Shown: positions 1-12,910, counted from the first letter of the stretch. The stretch: DNA of 64,000 nt from Macrobrachium rosenbergii (GCF_040412425.1 NC_089753.1:36467413-36531412), one strand, 5' to 3'. Notes: a model not told the origin generated them from the letters alone. Program-made: numbers and translations.

Positions 1-107
1 TTTTGGAAGTTTTGTGTGATATCCTGTCTGCTTGTTTGTTTGTTTATATGCGTTGTGAAGATGTGTGTGCCAGTATAATTATTCATGGGTGTTTTATGTA
101 GTAAACA

Positions 108-298
108 CACTAACGTTCAGGCGAGCCTGCGCATATCGTTTCGACGCAGGCATGTCGATTGAGAAGAACTATTTTCTTAGGTCGCCCGTGCAGGCAGAAA
201 AAACTGTGCAGGTTGTTCACATTAACGCTCAGGTGTGCCTGCACAGGTCGATTGTGCAGGCAGACCTGTGCAGTTATGGGCCTACCTGAACGTTAGTG
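108..298. mobile_element. Short element with CACTAACGTTCAG inverted ends
   Basis: It starts CACTAACGTTCAG and ends with the exact reverse complement. The interior is rich in repeated and inverted TGTGCAGGC/GCCTGCACA motifs, so it can fold heavily. It is non-coding. A shorter relative with the same ends lies at 5518-5574, and an inverted piece of the flanking GTGGCGGCCTT sits near 718-735. It looks like a MITE or foldback element. Confidence 0.55.
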
Positions 299-1038
299 GC
301 GGCCTTAAGGATCTTGAGCAGATGTATGGTATCTTTAACTGTAACTAGTATGCAATTTTTACTGCCTATAGAGGCGCACTAAGAATCAGTTCCAATGGCA
401 GGGAAAGTGGATACTTGTAGATTACAGCTTTCCTGGCCCGTTCAGATGGATCCGGCAGCTGCAAACTGGCGTGTTCTTGGAGAAGATCGATTGTTTCCCT
501 TGTATTGTGGTGTCAGAATCATGCACTCGTTCAGTCTGGTCGTAACAGATTTCCAAAACTGGGTTTGCAATATCTCTGCTACTACAACTGCTTAAGCTGT
601 TTTATCCCCTTTTGGCAGTTACTCAGAGCTTCAGGTACTCTGAAGAGGGTTCGATTACTGGAGATCTAGTTGGGAGGTTTTCCTTTAGGATCCTCCTATT
701 AGTCGCCTTCATCTTCCTAAAGGCCGCCACTAAAAGAAGGTGTTTCAGAAAATACGACCACCAGACGCATCGCCAGACGGGAGCTAACGAAGCCAAAAAT
801 CACAAGGCAATACCTTAATTTCCATCCTTCCTGGGTCAGTGGCCACCTGCATGCCAACGAGACTTATTGCCACACCTACATATGTTTTGTATATATACAC
901 TTGTATCTATCATCTGTCCATATTTTACCAGTGAACAGGGGCACAGAAGGAAGTGCTCGAAGTATATGGTTGAAACGTTCACACAGTGTTTTATGGGGCT
1001 TTTTATTTTCATATTATACTGTTTTATTACAGTAAAAG

Positions 1039-1040
<2 letters not shown>
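299..1040. other. No recognised gene
   Basis: Mixed-composition DNA with only short open frames, none of which I recognise. GGCCGCCACTA near 720-733 is an inverted echo of the boundary of the element at 108-298, so part of this stretch may belong to a larger repeat. Confidence 0.5.
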
Positions 1041-1091
<51 letters not shown>

Positions 1092-1099
1092 TATATATA
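1041..1099. repeat. AT microsatellite
   Basis: About 21 uninterrupted TA units, then a short break and seven more. Confidence 0.95.
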
Positions 1100-1108
1100 G
1101 TAAGACAT

Positions 1109-1585
1109 AGCCTTTGGTGTTTTTGGGGGTTCAAATTGACTTCTCCTTAAAACTGACAAAAATGCAGCCTATTGGCAAGCAATTGATCACTGTGCAAGGA
1201 TAATGACCACATTTGGACGACTGATTGCATTCCGGGTATATTGCAGCCTTTGGTTGTTTTTGGGGGTCAAACGGACTTTTCATTAAATCTGAGAAAAATA
1301 CAGCTTGTTAGCAAGCAATTGATCACTATGCATGGAAAATGGCCACATTTGGAAACTTGATTGCAATCTGGCCATACTGAGGGAGGTAAAAAAGAACAGT
1401 AAGCCTTACTGCCTTTGGTGTTTTTGGGGGTCAAACGGACTTTTCCTTAAAACAGAAAAATACAGCCTATTGGAAGCAATTGATCACTATGCATGGAAAT
1501 TGGCTGCATTTCGACAACTGACTGTAATCTGGGCATATTGCAGGGGACCAAAAAAGCCCCGAGTTAAACGGACTTTTCCTTAAGG
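1109..1585. repeat. Imperfect tandem repeat, units of about 135-170 bp
   Basis: Three degenerate units start near 1109, 1244 and 1411. Each contains a GCCTTTGGTGTTTTTGGGGG-like segment, an ACGGACTTTTCCTTAAA-like segment and AAGCAATTGATCACTATGCA. Unit length varies through indels. Short frames across it are not convincing as genes. Confidence 0.75.
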
Positions 1586-3039
1586 GGGCGCCGACCGCCG
1601 AATTTCGAGGAATTATCGAGTTTGAGTTAACAAATTGGGCGGTTTTATGTCTAAATAAATACATCCTTGCTAAAAAAAAAAAAAATTAGATTGGTTTATT
1701 GACAATTTTGTTCATCGCTTGGATGGCACTGTGAACGAAAAAGTGTAAAAAAACATGCAAAAAATTGTCACAAAAACACTTGTACAAAAATACTTGTGTC
1801 CCCCACAGAGAAAACGGGTTATAATGCTATAGGGATACATTACTCAAGATGTCCTGATTTTCTCAGGATTCTTGAAAGTCCCAAAATTTTTTACACATGC
1901 ACGTATTGAATGAGGTCTCGCCAGAATCATGACCAGGAAAAGAATCAGGAACAGAGTGACAGATAAACAGTTGATGGTTTCAAAGACTAGGAGGCAGAAA
2001 CTAAAACGAGTACAATGCAATGCAATGCAGGTGCAGTATTAGCTACGAGATACTGGTATGCCGGCATATGCAAAGGAAGAAACACTGGTTTAAATATATG
2101 TACTTTTGCCCGCTCTGTTTTCAGTCTCCTCCTCCTCCTCCTCCTCCAGTCCTGGGATTAGAATGACAGGAGGAAGTTCAGAGTGAATAAATGAAGATAA
2201 GTTAAAGTTTATCGAGCAAGTGGACAGCACCGAGAACGTTAGTACATATGTGAGAAACAGTGCATTAACATCTGATGAAAGCAGTTTTCGAGGAATACGT
2301 CAATACCAGTGTAGGAAAATGGTACCAAATAAAGGTATTTCAACAGGATTATATATATTTGTTCATGTAAGCATCCAGAAGTCATATGTTATTGCACATA
2401 AATTATGTTGTTGCACATAAATTGTTGTTGTGCCCATAACGGGCGATGTGTGGAAAAAATGGAGAATATTTCAAAGCATGGAAAAAAAATCTGCAGATGC
2501 GCGCTTCCAAGTAAAAGAATAGTCGAATTGTTCAGACTATTTGTATACCTCCGAGGAAAAGGGAATTGGTAAAGAAGACGTCGGAAAGATATAAGGGAAA
2601 AGTTGAGGATGGTTTCAGAAAGAGAGGCACGTGAACTTTCATTTAGTGCTGTCGTAAAGGTGAATGGAAAACATTCGTGTCTTTACGTAAGAATGGTACC
2701 TACTAAGGCCAATACAGTGGTTTCCCATAGACACCGAATTTGCATTGGAATGGTTTTTATGTATTAAAACACCCAAGAAAGGGAGGCAATTGTCTCTTTC
2801 TAATTCTCAAGTAAACTTAGTGGATGGTACCTGGTTATTCAAATTACGGAGTAAATCATTTACATCAATACCAGCACAGCTAAAATATCGTCAACATATG
2901 ACTGCCCTCCTCACACACCAGTTGGACCAACAGCTGGCTTCCCCCAACCAGCTGTTTGCTCCAACTGGTGGAGCCCATCTGCCTGCCTCAGCAGGGAAGG
3001 AGAGCATTGGCCCCTGCCAGTGGGCCCTTTCTGCCGACC
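1586..3039. other. No recognised gene
   Basis: AT-rich DNA with short poly-A runs near 1672 and a small CTC run near 2126. Open frames are short and have no motif I know. Confidence 0.5.
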
Positions 3040-5453
3040 TCAGCGGGGTCAACTTAAGGTTAGGTATACCATTCGAAACTGGATTTCTGCCCACCTTTTG
3101 GATGGTGGCCTGTTTTCTTAAGGAAATCAGTGGCTATCGGGCCCACTTAAGGTTGGGTACACCATTTCGAGACATAGGCAACTTTGCCTTTGTCATCAAA
3201 ACTGGATTTCTGCCCACATTTAGGATGGTGGCCTGACTTCTTAAGGAAATCAGTGGCTATCAGGTCCACTTAAGGTTGGGTATACCAGCTCGAGACTTAG
3301 GCAACTTTGCCTCTTTCATCGAAACTGGATTTCTGCCCACCTTTTGGATGGTGTCCTGTCTCCTTAAGGAAATCAGTAGCTGTCAGGTCCACTTAAGGTT
3401 GGGTATACCAGTTCGAGACCTAGGCAACTTTGCCTCTGTCATTGAAACTGGATTTCTGCCCACCTTTTGGATGGTGGCCTGTCTTCTTAAGGAAATCAGT
3501 AACTATCAGGTCCACTTAAGGTTGGGTATACCATTTCGAGACAGGCAACTTCACCTCTGTCATTGAAACTGGATTTCTGCCCACCTTTTTTATGGTGGTT
3601 TGTCACCTTAAGGAAATCAGTGGCTGTCAGGTCCACTGAAGGTTGGGTACACTAGTTCGAGACATAGGCAACTTTGCCTCTGTCATCGAAACTGGATTTC
3701 TGCCCACCTTTTTGATGGTGGCCTGTCTCCTTAAGGAAATCAGTAGCTATCAGGCCCACTTAAGGTTGGGTATACCAGTTTGAGACTTAGGCAACTTTGC
3801 CTCTGTCAACGACACTGGATTTCTGCCTACCTTTTGGATGGTGGCCTATCCTTAAGGAAATCAGTGGCTGTCAGGTCCACTTAAGGTTGGGTATACCATT
3901 TCGAGCCATAGGCAACTTTGCCTCTTTCATCGAAACTAGATTTTTACCTACCTTTTGGTTGGTGGCCTGTCACCTTAAGGGAATTGGTGACTGTTAGGTC
4001 CACTTATGGGTTGAGTACACCATTTCGAAACCTAGGCAACTTTTCCTCTGTCATCAACACTGGATTTCTGCCCACCTTTTTGACGGTGGCCTGTCTCCTT
4101 AAGGAAATCGGTGGCTGTTAGGTCCACATATGGTTGGGTTTACCAGTTCGAGACACAGGTAACTTTGCCTCTGTCATCGAAACTGGATTTCTGCCCACCT
4201 TTTTGATTGTGGCCTGTCTCCTTAAGGAAATCAGTAGCTATCAGGTCCACTTAAGGTTGGGTATACCATTTCGGGACATAGGCAACTTTGCCTCTTTCAT
4301 CGAAACTAAATTTCTGCCCACCTTTTGGATGGTGGCGTGTGTCCTTTAGGAAATCAGTGACTATCAGGTCCACTTAAGGTTGGATATACCATTTCAAGAC
4401 ATAGGCAACTTTTCCTCTGTCATCGAAACTGGATTTCTACCCACCTTTTGGATGGTGGCCAGTCTCCTTAAGGAAATCAATAGCTGTCAGGTCCACTTAA
4501 GTTTAGGTATACCAGTTCGAGACATAGGCAAATTTGCCTCTGCCATCAAAAGTGGTTTTCTTACCACCTTTTGGATGGTGGCCAGTCTCCTTAAGGAAAT
4601 CAGTAGCTGTCAGGTCCACTTAAGTTTAGGTATACCAGTTCGAGACATAGGCAAATTTGCCTCTGCCATCAAAAGTGGTTTTCTTACCACCTTTTGGATG
4701 GTGGCCTGTCTCCTAAAGGAAATCAGTGGCTGTTAGATCCACTTAAGGTTGGATATACCATTTCGAGACATAGGCAACTTTGCCTCTGTCATCGAAACTG
4801 GATTTCTGCCCACCTTTTTTATGGTGGCCTGTCTCCTTAAGGAAATCAGTAGCTGTCATGTCCACTTAAAGTTGGGTATGCCATTTCAAGAAATAGGCAA
4901 CTTTGCCTCTTTCATCGAAACTGGATTTCTGCCCACCTTTTGGATGGTGGCCTGTCTCCTTAAGGAAATCAGTGGCTGTTAGGTCCACTTAAGGATAGGT
5001 AGGCCAGTTTAAGGCATAGGCAACTTTGCCTCTGTCATCAAAACTGGATTTCTGCCTACCTTTTGGATGTTGGACTGTCTCCTTAAGGAAATCAGTGTCT
5101 ATCAGGTCCACTTAAGGTTGGGTATACCAGTTTGAGACATAGGCAACTTTTCCTCTGTCATCGAAACTGGATTTCTGCCCACCTTTAGGATGGTGGCTTG
5201 TCTCCTTAAGGGGATCAGTAGCTGTCAGGTCCACTTAAGATTAGGTATACCAGTTCGAAACTTAGGTAACTCTGTCTCTGTCATCGAAACTAGATTTCTG
5301 CCCACCTTTCAGATTGTGGTCCGTGTTCTTAAGGAAATTAGTAGCTGTTAGGTTTATTTAAGTTTGGGTATACCAGTTCAAGACATAGGCAACTTTGCCT
5401 CTTTCATCGAAACTGGATTTCTGCCCACCTTTTGGATGGTTGGCTGTCTCCTT
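3040..5453 (+). repeat. 123-bp minisatellite, about 20 units
   Basis: CACTTAAGGTTGGGTATACC recurs at a 123-bp spacing (for example 3268 and 3391). The unit length is exactly 41 codons, so one plus-strand frame reads the same 41-residue unit over and over (core GFLPTFWMVACLLKEIS) in blocks broken by single-base indels and stops. The last unit is cut at CTCCTTAA, where it joins CGCTCAGTTATA, part of the CACTAACGTTCAG repeat family. There is no start context, splice signal or continuous frame to support a gene. Confidence 0.95.
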
Positions 5454-5585
5454 AACGCTCAGTTATACCTGCGCAGTTATGCCTGCATAGTCGGCCTGTG
5501 CGGGCAAAACTGAACCCACTAACGTTCAGTTATATCGCACAGGCCAACTGGGCAAGTATAACTGAACGTTAGTGGCTGCCTTAAT
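5454..5585. mobile_element. Foldback pieces with CACTAACGTTCAG ends
   Basis: At 5518-5574 a 57-bp palindrome-like unit starts CACTAACGTTCAG and ends with its reverse complement. The preceding 60 bp carry related TAACGCTCAGTTATACCTG and inverted segments. This is the same family as the element at 108-298. Confidence 0.5.
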
Positions 5586-7319
5586 GGTCGTCCAGGGTGC
5601 AATCTTGTGGATGTAGGTAAACTAGAAGAAACATCTTCCATAGTCTCAGGAGCTTCGTGTAGGGCTCCAGTGGAAACCTGCCTGATATTAAAACACGAAG
5701 CCCCAAATTTCCAGTTGGCAAATAATTGTAGTTTTCTTTTAATTGTAGGTTAGGTAAATATGCCTCGTTGTATTGATAAATATATCAGATATTTTCTGTA
5801 GTTTTTGTATTGGTAAATACAATAATGTTATTTTATAAACATATGAGATTTATTAGCCTGTTGCGTAAAATGTCTTGTTGACGCGAAGAGTTGTTCAAAG
5901 TAGTTTGTGTGTTTTTGGAGTGAATGATTTAATTTTTCTCCTTCAGTAAGGCTTTTCTTTTCAATTTTTACAGAACATCCTGAAAGGTAAGTGGCTCATC
6001 AGACTTTCGGAGAGGAGGGAATGATCACTAGAGAAATTTTAATTTTTCAGCGAGGAGGTAAAATGTCCAGGTAAGGTGATTTAATATAGTAGAAAGTCAT
6101 TATGATATAGTAAAAAAAAATCCTTATTAGTGCAGTTAGAGATAATATGGTTAAGTGAAATCGTATCATATCACTCAAAATGACTTTGTAAATGTTTAAC
6201 AGTGTTTTATCTTGAATGGAGAAGTATTTGTTTGTGTTATTCTTGTTAGTTAATTTTGATAAAGTGGAAGTTAATGTTTTGAAGGTCTCTGTGAAGAGTA
6301 TGATAATGCGCTGCTGTTTTTGTTATAGACAAGGGAGTGTAATTTACACGCGTAAAGGTAAAACATAGAATGAGTTAATATGCACAAAATCGGATTTTAC
6401 AAATGAAAAATATTATGAGGCAGCATTGTGACAAAAATGAATATTTAAGTAAAAATTTTTATGAGCATTACAAATTTTAATTTGGAAGAAAATATAAATG
6501 TGTATGTTGCTGTTATTTTAAAAGGAGTTAGTAATGAAAAAGCTCATTTAATTTTGTGCTCTTCAAGTTTAATATTCTTGCTGAGCACATTTAGGCTAAG
6601 TACATCTTTAATTTGTGAATATTTGTCTTGGGCACCCTAAACACCGAAAAAATTTGTGAACATTTGTCTTGAGTTAGGTTGAGTAAATACAGTAAATAAA
6701 AGATGAAATTTTAAAATGATATTGTGTGGAATGTAAACCTACATTCTTATGCAGAATGTGACTGTAGAGCGAGTTATTTAAAAAACGCGAAGACTTCAAG
6801 GTGTAGAATGGTACTGTAAGAGGTCCATGAGTTTGGGTGATAGAAAACTTAGAAGGAATGGCCCTGTAGTGGTTTGGTGCAATGGAAAAAAGTGCCAGTG
6901 GAGTGCCAGATGCTACTTAAGGCAGCCATTGAGCAACATATTTAGCTATATTGTGAAAGTTGTGAATACCTTTGTTCCAATATTATAAGAAATGTGAGGT
7001 CATTTTTTCACTGGAGTTTATGTAGTTTAAAATATTTGTTTATTATTATTAGTATGCACTGCAGTAATGTGTGTGGTTTTATAAACTAGCATTAAGATAA
7101 GCAAATGTCATATTTCAAAGGTATTTTATGTGGTCGATATGTCTTTTGAATATATGTAATAAGTAACAGCTGTAATTCATTATAGATGTGTGTAATGATA
7201 TCAAGAATTAAGCTTGGTAATTTGAATGCAGATGGTTGATTTACTTTGTATTTTAATATGTTTATCTGAGCAAAATATAAATCCTTATTTTGTTAAAGTG
7301 AAGGAGTTAATAGCGACTT
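5586..7319. other. AT-rich DNA without recognised gene
   Basis: Strongly AT-rich with no frame above about 60 codons. Nothing repeats obviously within the window. Confidence 0.5.
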
Positions 7320-7660
7320 AATGCTTGGTGAGCACAGTCTGGTTTCGGATCCAAATTTCATTTCGACTTCGAATTGAGAGCAGAAAAACTGAGACGTTCC
7401 GACCGGGTTTAGGAACTGCTCGAAGGGTCAGGTATCAAGAAGTGATCTTTTCAACGGGTCCTTGTCATTTCGGCCGGAACATCCAAACGGCCGAGGTGGG
7501 TGTATATAATACTTTGATCCCCAAGGGGCTAATACTAAACACGGCGTCCCAAGGAGCTTCCGCCATGTCAGACGGCCTAAACTTCATAGGGCCTGAAGTT
7601 GTGACGACCTAACAGGTTCACAGCCGAAAATAATACGGCCTAATCGTCCTGAACTCTTTT
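7320..7660. other. GC-richer island, possible repeat fragment
   Basis: About 340 bp with many GGCC/CGGCC steps, unlike the AT-rich flanks. A 95-codon frame runs from 7325 to 7612 on the plus strand; its protein is not one I recognise and it has no clear splice or promoter context. It could be an old element fragment or an exon. Confidence 0.3.
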
Positions 7661-7876
7661 TGCGTTGATGTTTCGTCTGCTCAATCACCCAGTGACTGGT
7701 ACTGAGATATATAACTTACACGAAAGTGGCTGGGGAGCAAGGTACGAGTAAAATGTGCATTGGAAAGGGGCAAAGAATCTGGTAAAAGTGGGTAGATCAC
7801 ACGAGAAGTGTGCTTCCCAACCACTGGTTTTTCAACCTTCCCAATATCGTATATGGTAAAAGCTATATAACTTATG

Positions 7877-7925
7877 CTTGGCCTCTGGCCTAAATTCTAT
7901 ATTCAGTTCAATTCTGTTCAAATTA
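7877..7925 (+). repeat. Fragment of the 300-bp interspersed repeat (3' end)
   Basis: Contains CTTGGCCTCTGGCCTAAATT followed by ATTCAGTTCAATTC, the same ending as the copies at 14.05, 20.19 and 39.18 kb. Confidence 0.6.
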
Positions 7926-8347
7926 TAAATGAACAGCCTGTCTCACACGATATGACGGCCATATTGGCGAAAAACAACTCTTGAGAATTCTTCTAATCAT
8001 TCATGGTGTGCATCCCACGTAGCTTGTTATAAAGTGAATGCTTACTTGCCTTTACAGACACGGTTGCCCTATTTTAAGAGTTTGCTTTTCCGTTTTCGAA
8101 TATATTTCATGCTCTGCTGAGAGATACTTCAATGTTCAGACATTTCAAAGCAAGGTTTAAAATATATTGAACCAGATGCATAGTAGAGTATCCATTGTTG
8201 TGATAGCCGTGATTTGCTAATTCTGGTATGGCCCGATAATAGTTTTAGTTAACTTTTCGAAGTAATGCATGAACGTATTATTTCATTCACAAAACATTCG
8301 TCTCCAAAAAACACACAATGCTCTTTAGTAACAATGTGTAATATTTT

Positions 8348-8692
8348 TTAGTTTTTTGAAAAGAAAACCGCGCTTTTTCTGCCCGGCCTCAGATCTTAAA
8401 AACTACTGAGGCTAGAGGGCTGCAAATTGGTATGTTGATTTTCCACCCTCTGATCATCAAACATACCAAGTTGCAGCCCTCTAGCCTCAGTAGTTTTTAT
8501 TTTATTTAAAGTTAGCCGTAATCGTGGGTCTGGCAACGATATAGGATAGGCCACCACCTGGCCGTGATTAAAGTTTTATGGGCAGTGGCTCATACAGCAT
8601 TATACCGAGACCACCAAAAGATAGATCTTTTTTCGGTGGCCTTGATTGTACGACATACAGGAAACTCGATTCTTCGGCGCATTTTGTACTTG
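8348..8692 (+). repeat. Multi-hairpin repeat, copy A
   Basis: First of nine copies of a family of about 0.4 kb. It begins TTTTAGTTTT..., has the central inverted pair ACTGAGGCTAGAGGGCTGCA ... reverse complement, then the CCGAAA/TTTCGG-type stem of the ACCACC...GGTGG segment, and ends TTCGGCGCATTTTGTACTTG. This copy is somewhat shortened and has lost the left arm of the last hairpin. No coding capacity. Confidence 0.85.
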
Positions 8693-8853
8693 TTTTTTCT
8701 TTGAAGATGCTGTGCTAGCTTTGAAGATAATAATGCAGAAATTGCGAGCTGTTGATGTCTGATTCAAACAAAAAGTGGTGTGGTGTTGCAGTTTACTTCG
8801 AAGTGATTGCAAATCGTGATCACTGTATGCGATTAGCTGTACCCATATTTAGT

Positions 8854-9680
8854 TAGAAAATATGGAGTTATAATGTTTACAAAAGTCGTTTTCTTTAGGA
8901 AGTATGGAGTTATATATAATAGGTTTACAAAAGTCGTTTTCTTTAGAAAATATGCGGTTGTAATAGGTTTACAAAAGTGTTTTCTTTAGGAAATGTGCCG
9001 TTATAATAGGTTGACAAAAGTCGTTTTCTTTAGAAAATATGCAGTTATGATAGGTTTACAAAAGTCGTTTTCTGTAGAAAATATGGAGTTCTAATATGTT
9101 TACAAAAGTCGTTTTCTGTAGAAAATATGGAGTTCTAATATGTTTACAAAAGCCGTTTTCTTTAGAAAATATGGAGTTATGATAGGTTTACAAAAGCCGT
9201 TTTCTCTAGAAAATGTGGAGTTATAATAGGTATACAAAAGCCGTTTTCTTTAGAAAATATGGAGTTATAATAGGTATACAAAAGCCGTTTTCTTTAGAAA
9301 ATATGGAGTTATAGGTTTACAAAAGTCGTTTTTTAGAAAATATGGAGTTATAAAAGGTTTACAAAAGTCGTTTTTAGAAAATATGGAGTTATAAAAGGTT
9401 TACAAAAGTTTTATTTAGAAAATATGGAGTTACAATAGGTTTACAAAAGTCGTTTTCTTTGGAAAATGTGGAGTTATAATTGGTTTAGAAAAGCCCTTTT
9501 CTTTAGAAAATGTGGAGTTATAATAGGTTTACAAAAGTCGTTTTCTTTAGAAAATATGGAGTTATAATAGGTTTACAAAAGTCGTTTTCTTTAGAAAATA
9601 TGGAGTTATAATAGGTTTAGAAAAGTCGTTTTCTTTAGAAAATATGAAGTTATAATAAGCTTACAAAAGTCGTTTTCTTT
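8854..9680. repeat. 44-bp minisatellite, about 19 units
   Basis: Units of the form GAAAATATGGAGTTATAATA + GGTTTACAAAAGTCGTTTTC + TTTA, period 44 (for example 9551 and 9595). They vary by small deletions. There are no unique spacers between units. Confidence 0.95.
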
Positions 9681-11179
9681 TATCAGAATCGCCCTTGGAG
9701 AACACGTAGATGCAAAGGTTTCGACTTGTTGTTGTTGTTCAGTACAAGTTCGAGAAGTAAATTGGTCGGATAGTGATAAGAGCCCTGTCTCCTCGATTGT
9801 CTGCCAGCCTCAAGTGTCGTCCAGATAAAACTTTATCGTATAGTCTTTACTTATTAGTACTGGACTTTTTTTATGTGTAAAAAAGAAACTTAATCAGTCC
9901 ATTGACGGTTCACTACCGGCTTCAGGCAGTATGTCTGTCAAAAGTCGATGAGTAATATTTTTTAGTATTTTCTTTTTGCGCGTTGAATAACACCTTTCGA
10001 TAGACAGTGTGTTGGATAATTACTTTGACCCCCCCCTTTATAAAAAAAAAAGAGCAAAGGTTTCCTTGTATGATTTGCTCATAACTCGAGGAATATTTTA
10101 AAACTGAGAAAGGAATAGTCTTGAAATGTAAATCTGTAGAGCTATATATAGGCTGTTATTCTTTTATATGTTATTGTCATCTAAACAATAAGCATTTTTC
10201 GCGCAGGAGTCATATCTAACTAGGCCATAGGTATATATGGTTTATAAAGTGCCAAGGGATGGCCAAACACCATTTTTTTTTTTTTTAACTTTTATTGAGA
10301 AAATTTACATAGTTTTCTTTTATACAAATATATTTTTATATATACATATACTATTTTACGTTAGCTATCAGAGTGTAGTTAATAAATTGTAATTTACATC
10401 TACGTACATAAGTCAATCAGATAAAACTGACTCTATAACCAGCTGATAATGCAATAAAAAACTTATTGCAATGTGCATATGATGTAACATTTTAATTCAG
10501 TAAGGATTTTATTAATTACACAAATGTCACTCCCATTTCTCGAGATGACCATATTCTGAAGTAAAAAATAAATGACTTTTCTCCTCAGGTGCTTCTAAAC
10601 AATATAAATCTTTTTTTGAACATTCTACTTTTTGTAAATAAAATCACACTTACCATTTGCTGTAGGGCGATCCACCACACTACCCTTGAGTATGGAAGTT
10701 CAAACCAGATTTTAAATGATCTGGTTGGTAAATAACTGTCAGTGTTCCTACAGTTTTTATTAGAACGTTTCAGAAGAAGAGCAAATTGGATAGTGCGAAC
10801 GTAATGCCAGCATCATGATAGTTTTATTCCATTTTAATTTTTCGGAGTGACTCACAGAGTCACTAGAGTTCGATCCACAGTGTCCTGACAGGGTAGTAGT
10901 AGGCTGTGCTGAAAAAATACCTGGTGGTTAGTCAACTGTAGTGGTTTGTAGTTAGGGTAGAGAAGCCCAGGAGCTTAGCTACCTCATCCTGAAGAGTCTG
11001 AGAGAACAGGAATGTTACCACCCTCTATGTGACATCCTTAAGAGACATCCAAGTTTGTATAATTCAGTTATGAAATGTTATTTCCTTCCAATATTCTCAG
11101 TGAATTAAACTGTTTGGAGAGGAACCTTCGTAATGGATTTTGCGCCATTTGGTTCAATACTCATGTGTTGCATCCTGCG
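9681..11179. other. No recognised gene
   Basis: AT-rich, with a C7 run at 10030, poly-A near 10045 and poly-T near 10275. No credible coding or RNA features. Confidence 0.5.
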
Positions 11180-12262
11180 TTTTTCATTAACTCGTCCTGC
11201 AGTTTTCATTAACTCATCCTGTATTTTTCATTAACTCATCCTGCCTTTTTTATTAATTCATCTTGCATTTTTCATTAACTCTTCCTGTATTTTTCATTAA
11301 CGCATCCTGCATTTTTCGTTAACTCATCCTGTATTTTTTATTGACTCATCCTGCATTTTTTATGAACTTATCTTGCATTTTTCATTAACTCATCCTGCAT
11401 TTTTCATGAACTCGTCCTGCTTTTTTTTTATTAACTCATCCTGCAGTTTTCATGAACTCATCAATTCATCTTGCATTTTTCATTAACTCATCCTGTATTT
11501 TTTATTAACTCATCCTGCGTTTTTCCATAACTCATCCTGCATTTTTCATTAACTCATCCTGTATTTTTTATTGACTCATCCTCCATTTTTTATGAACTCA
11601 TCTTGCATTTTTCATTAACTCGTCCTGCTTTTTTCATGAACTCATCCTGCAGTTTTCATGAACTCATCCTGCAGTTTTCATGAACTCGTCCTGCAGTTTT
11701 CATGAACTCGTCCTGCAGTTTTCATGAACTCAGCCTGCAGTTTTCATGAACTCGTCCTGCAGTTTTCATGAACTCAGCCTGCAGTTTTCATGAACTCAGC
11801 CTGCAGTTTTCATGAACTCGTCCTGCAGTTTTCATTAACTCAGCATGCAGTTTTCTTGAATCCGTCCTGCAGTGTTTTCATGAACTCGTCCTGCAGTTTT
11901 CATGAACTCATCCTGCAGTTTTCATGAACTCGTCCTGCAGTTTTCATGAACTCGTCCTGCAGCTTTCATTAACTCAGCCTGCAGTTTTCATTAACTCAGC
12001 CTGCAGTTTTCATGAACTCGTCATGCAGTTTTCATTTACTCGTCCTGCAGTTTTCATTAACTCGTCCTGCAGTTTTCATGAACTCATCCTGCATTTTTCA
12101 TTAACTCGTCCTGCATTTTTCATTAACTCATCCTGCATTTTTCATTAACTCGTCCTGCATTTTTCATTAACTCATCCTGCATTTTTCATTAACTCGTCCT
12201 GCATTTTTCATTAACTCATCCTGCATTTTTCATTAATTCGTCCTGCATTTTTCATTAACCCT
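11180..12262. repeat. 22-bp minisatellite, about 49 units
   Basis: Repeats of CCTGCAGTTTTCATGAACTC plus two bases. The outer units are T-rich variants (CCTGCATTTTTCATTAACTC); the central units are more uniform and carry CTGCAG. The frame at 11924-12148 is only this repeat translated. Confidence 0.95.
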
Positions 12263-12909
12263 TGAAACTTAAGTGACTGGCTACAACTTGTATTTGTTTT
12301 AGATGTGTAATTGATGGCATTGGTCAGTTCATAATTTTTAAGTACCCGCATGTCGCCTTAGCTCATTACTTCATACTTGTGTTCGTTGAGATATTTCAAA
12401 ATAGGGAAGTGGTTTTAGTTGCCTTACATTTTTTTTATTAAGAAATGCGTAGCAACAATTGAACAGTAAGCATACAAAAAGAAAAACGAATGGAAAAAAA
12501 AATGGCCTTGGATTGCATTAAGTTATATGAAATTCGGAAAATTATTTCAGCTACATCCTCATTTGTTAAACGTCCCGAGAAAGATTTTCCCTGAAAACAG
12601 CAGCCTGTGGGAAGGAAAATAAGACTACATAAACCGACAAATACAGGAATCTGTGATCTGATGAGTGCTTGATTCCCTTAGATGTTTAATTAAGAGTGTA
12701 TTCTTTATCGCCGGGGGGGAGGGGAGCTTTTATTGGTCGTTGTTTTTCGTGTCTGGTTCCCCGTTTTGCTCCCGAAAATAGTAAAGTACTTCAGTGGTGG
12801 TTCTGATCAAATTTGATTATAGCAGTGATAGCAGAGCCGGCAAGTTGTTTATCGTACTGCTTTATCGCTCCCTGGATACTTCGTATCCGCAGTTTGAACT
12901 GCACGTAGA

Positions 12910-12910
<1 letters not shown>
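12263..12910. other. No recognised gene
   Basis: Unremarkable AT-rich sequence with small homopolymer runs, including a G-rich stretch near 12713-12725. Confidence 0.5.

Noticed and set aside
8854..9680. CRISPR-like array
   Set aside because: Units are contiguous with no unique spacers, and the genome is animal; it is a minisatellite.
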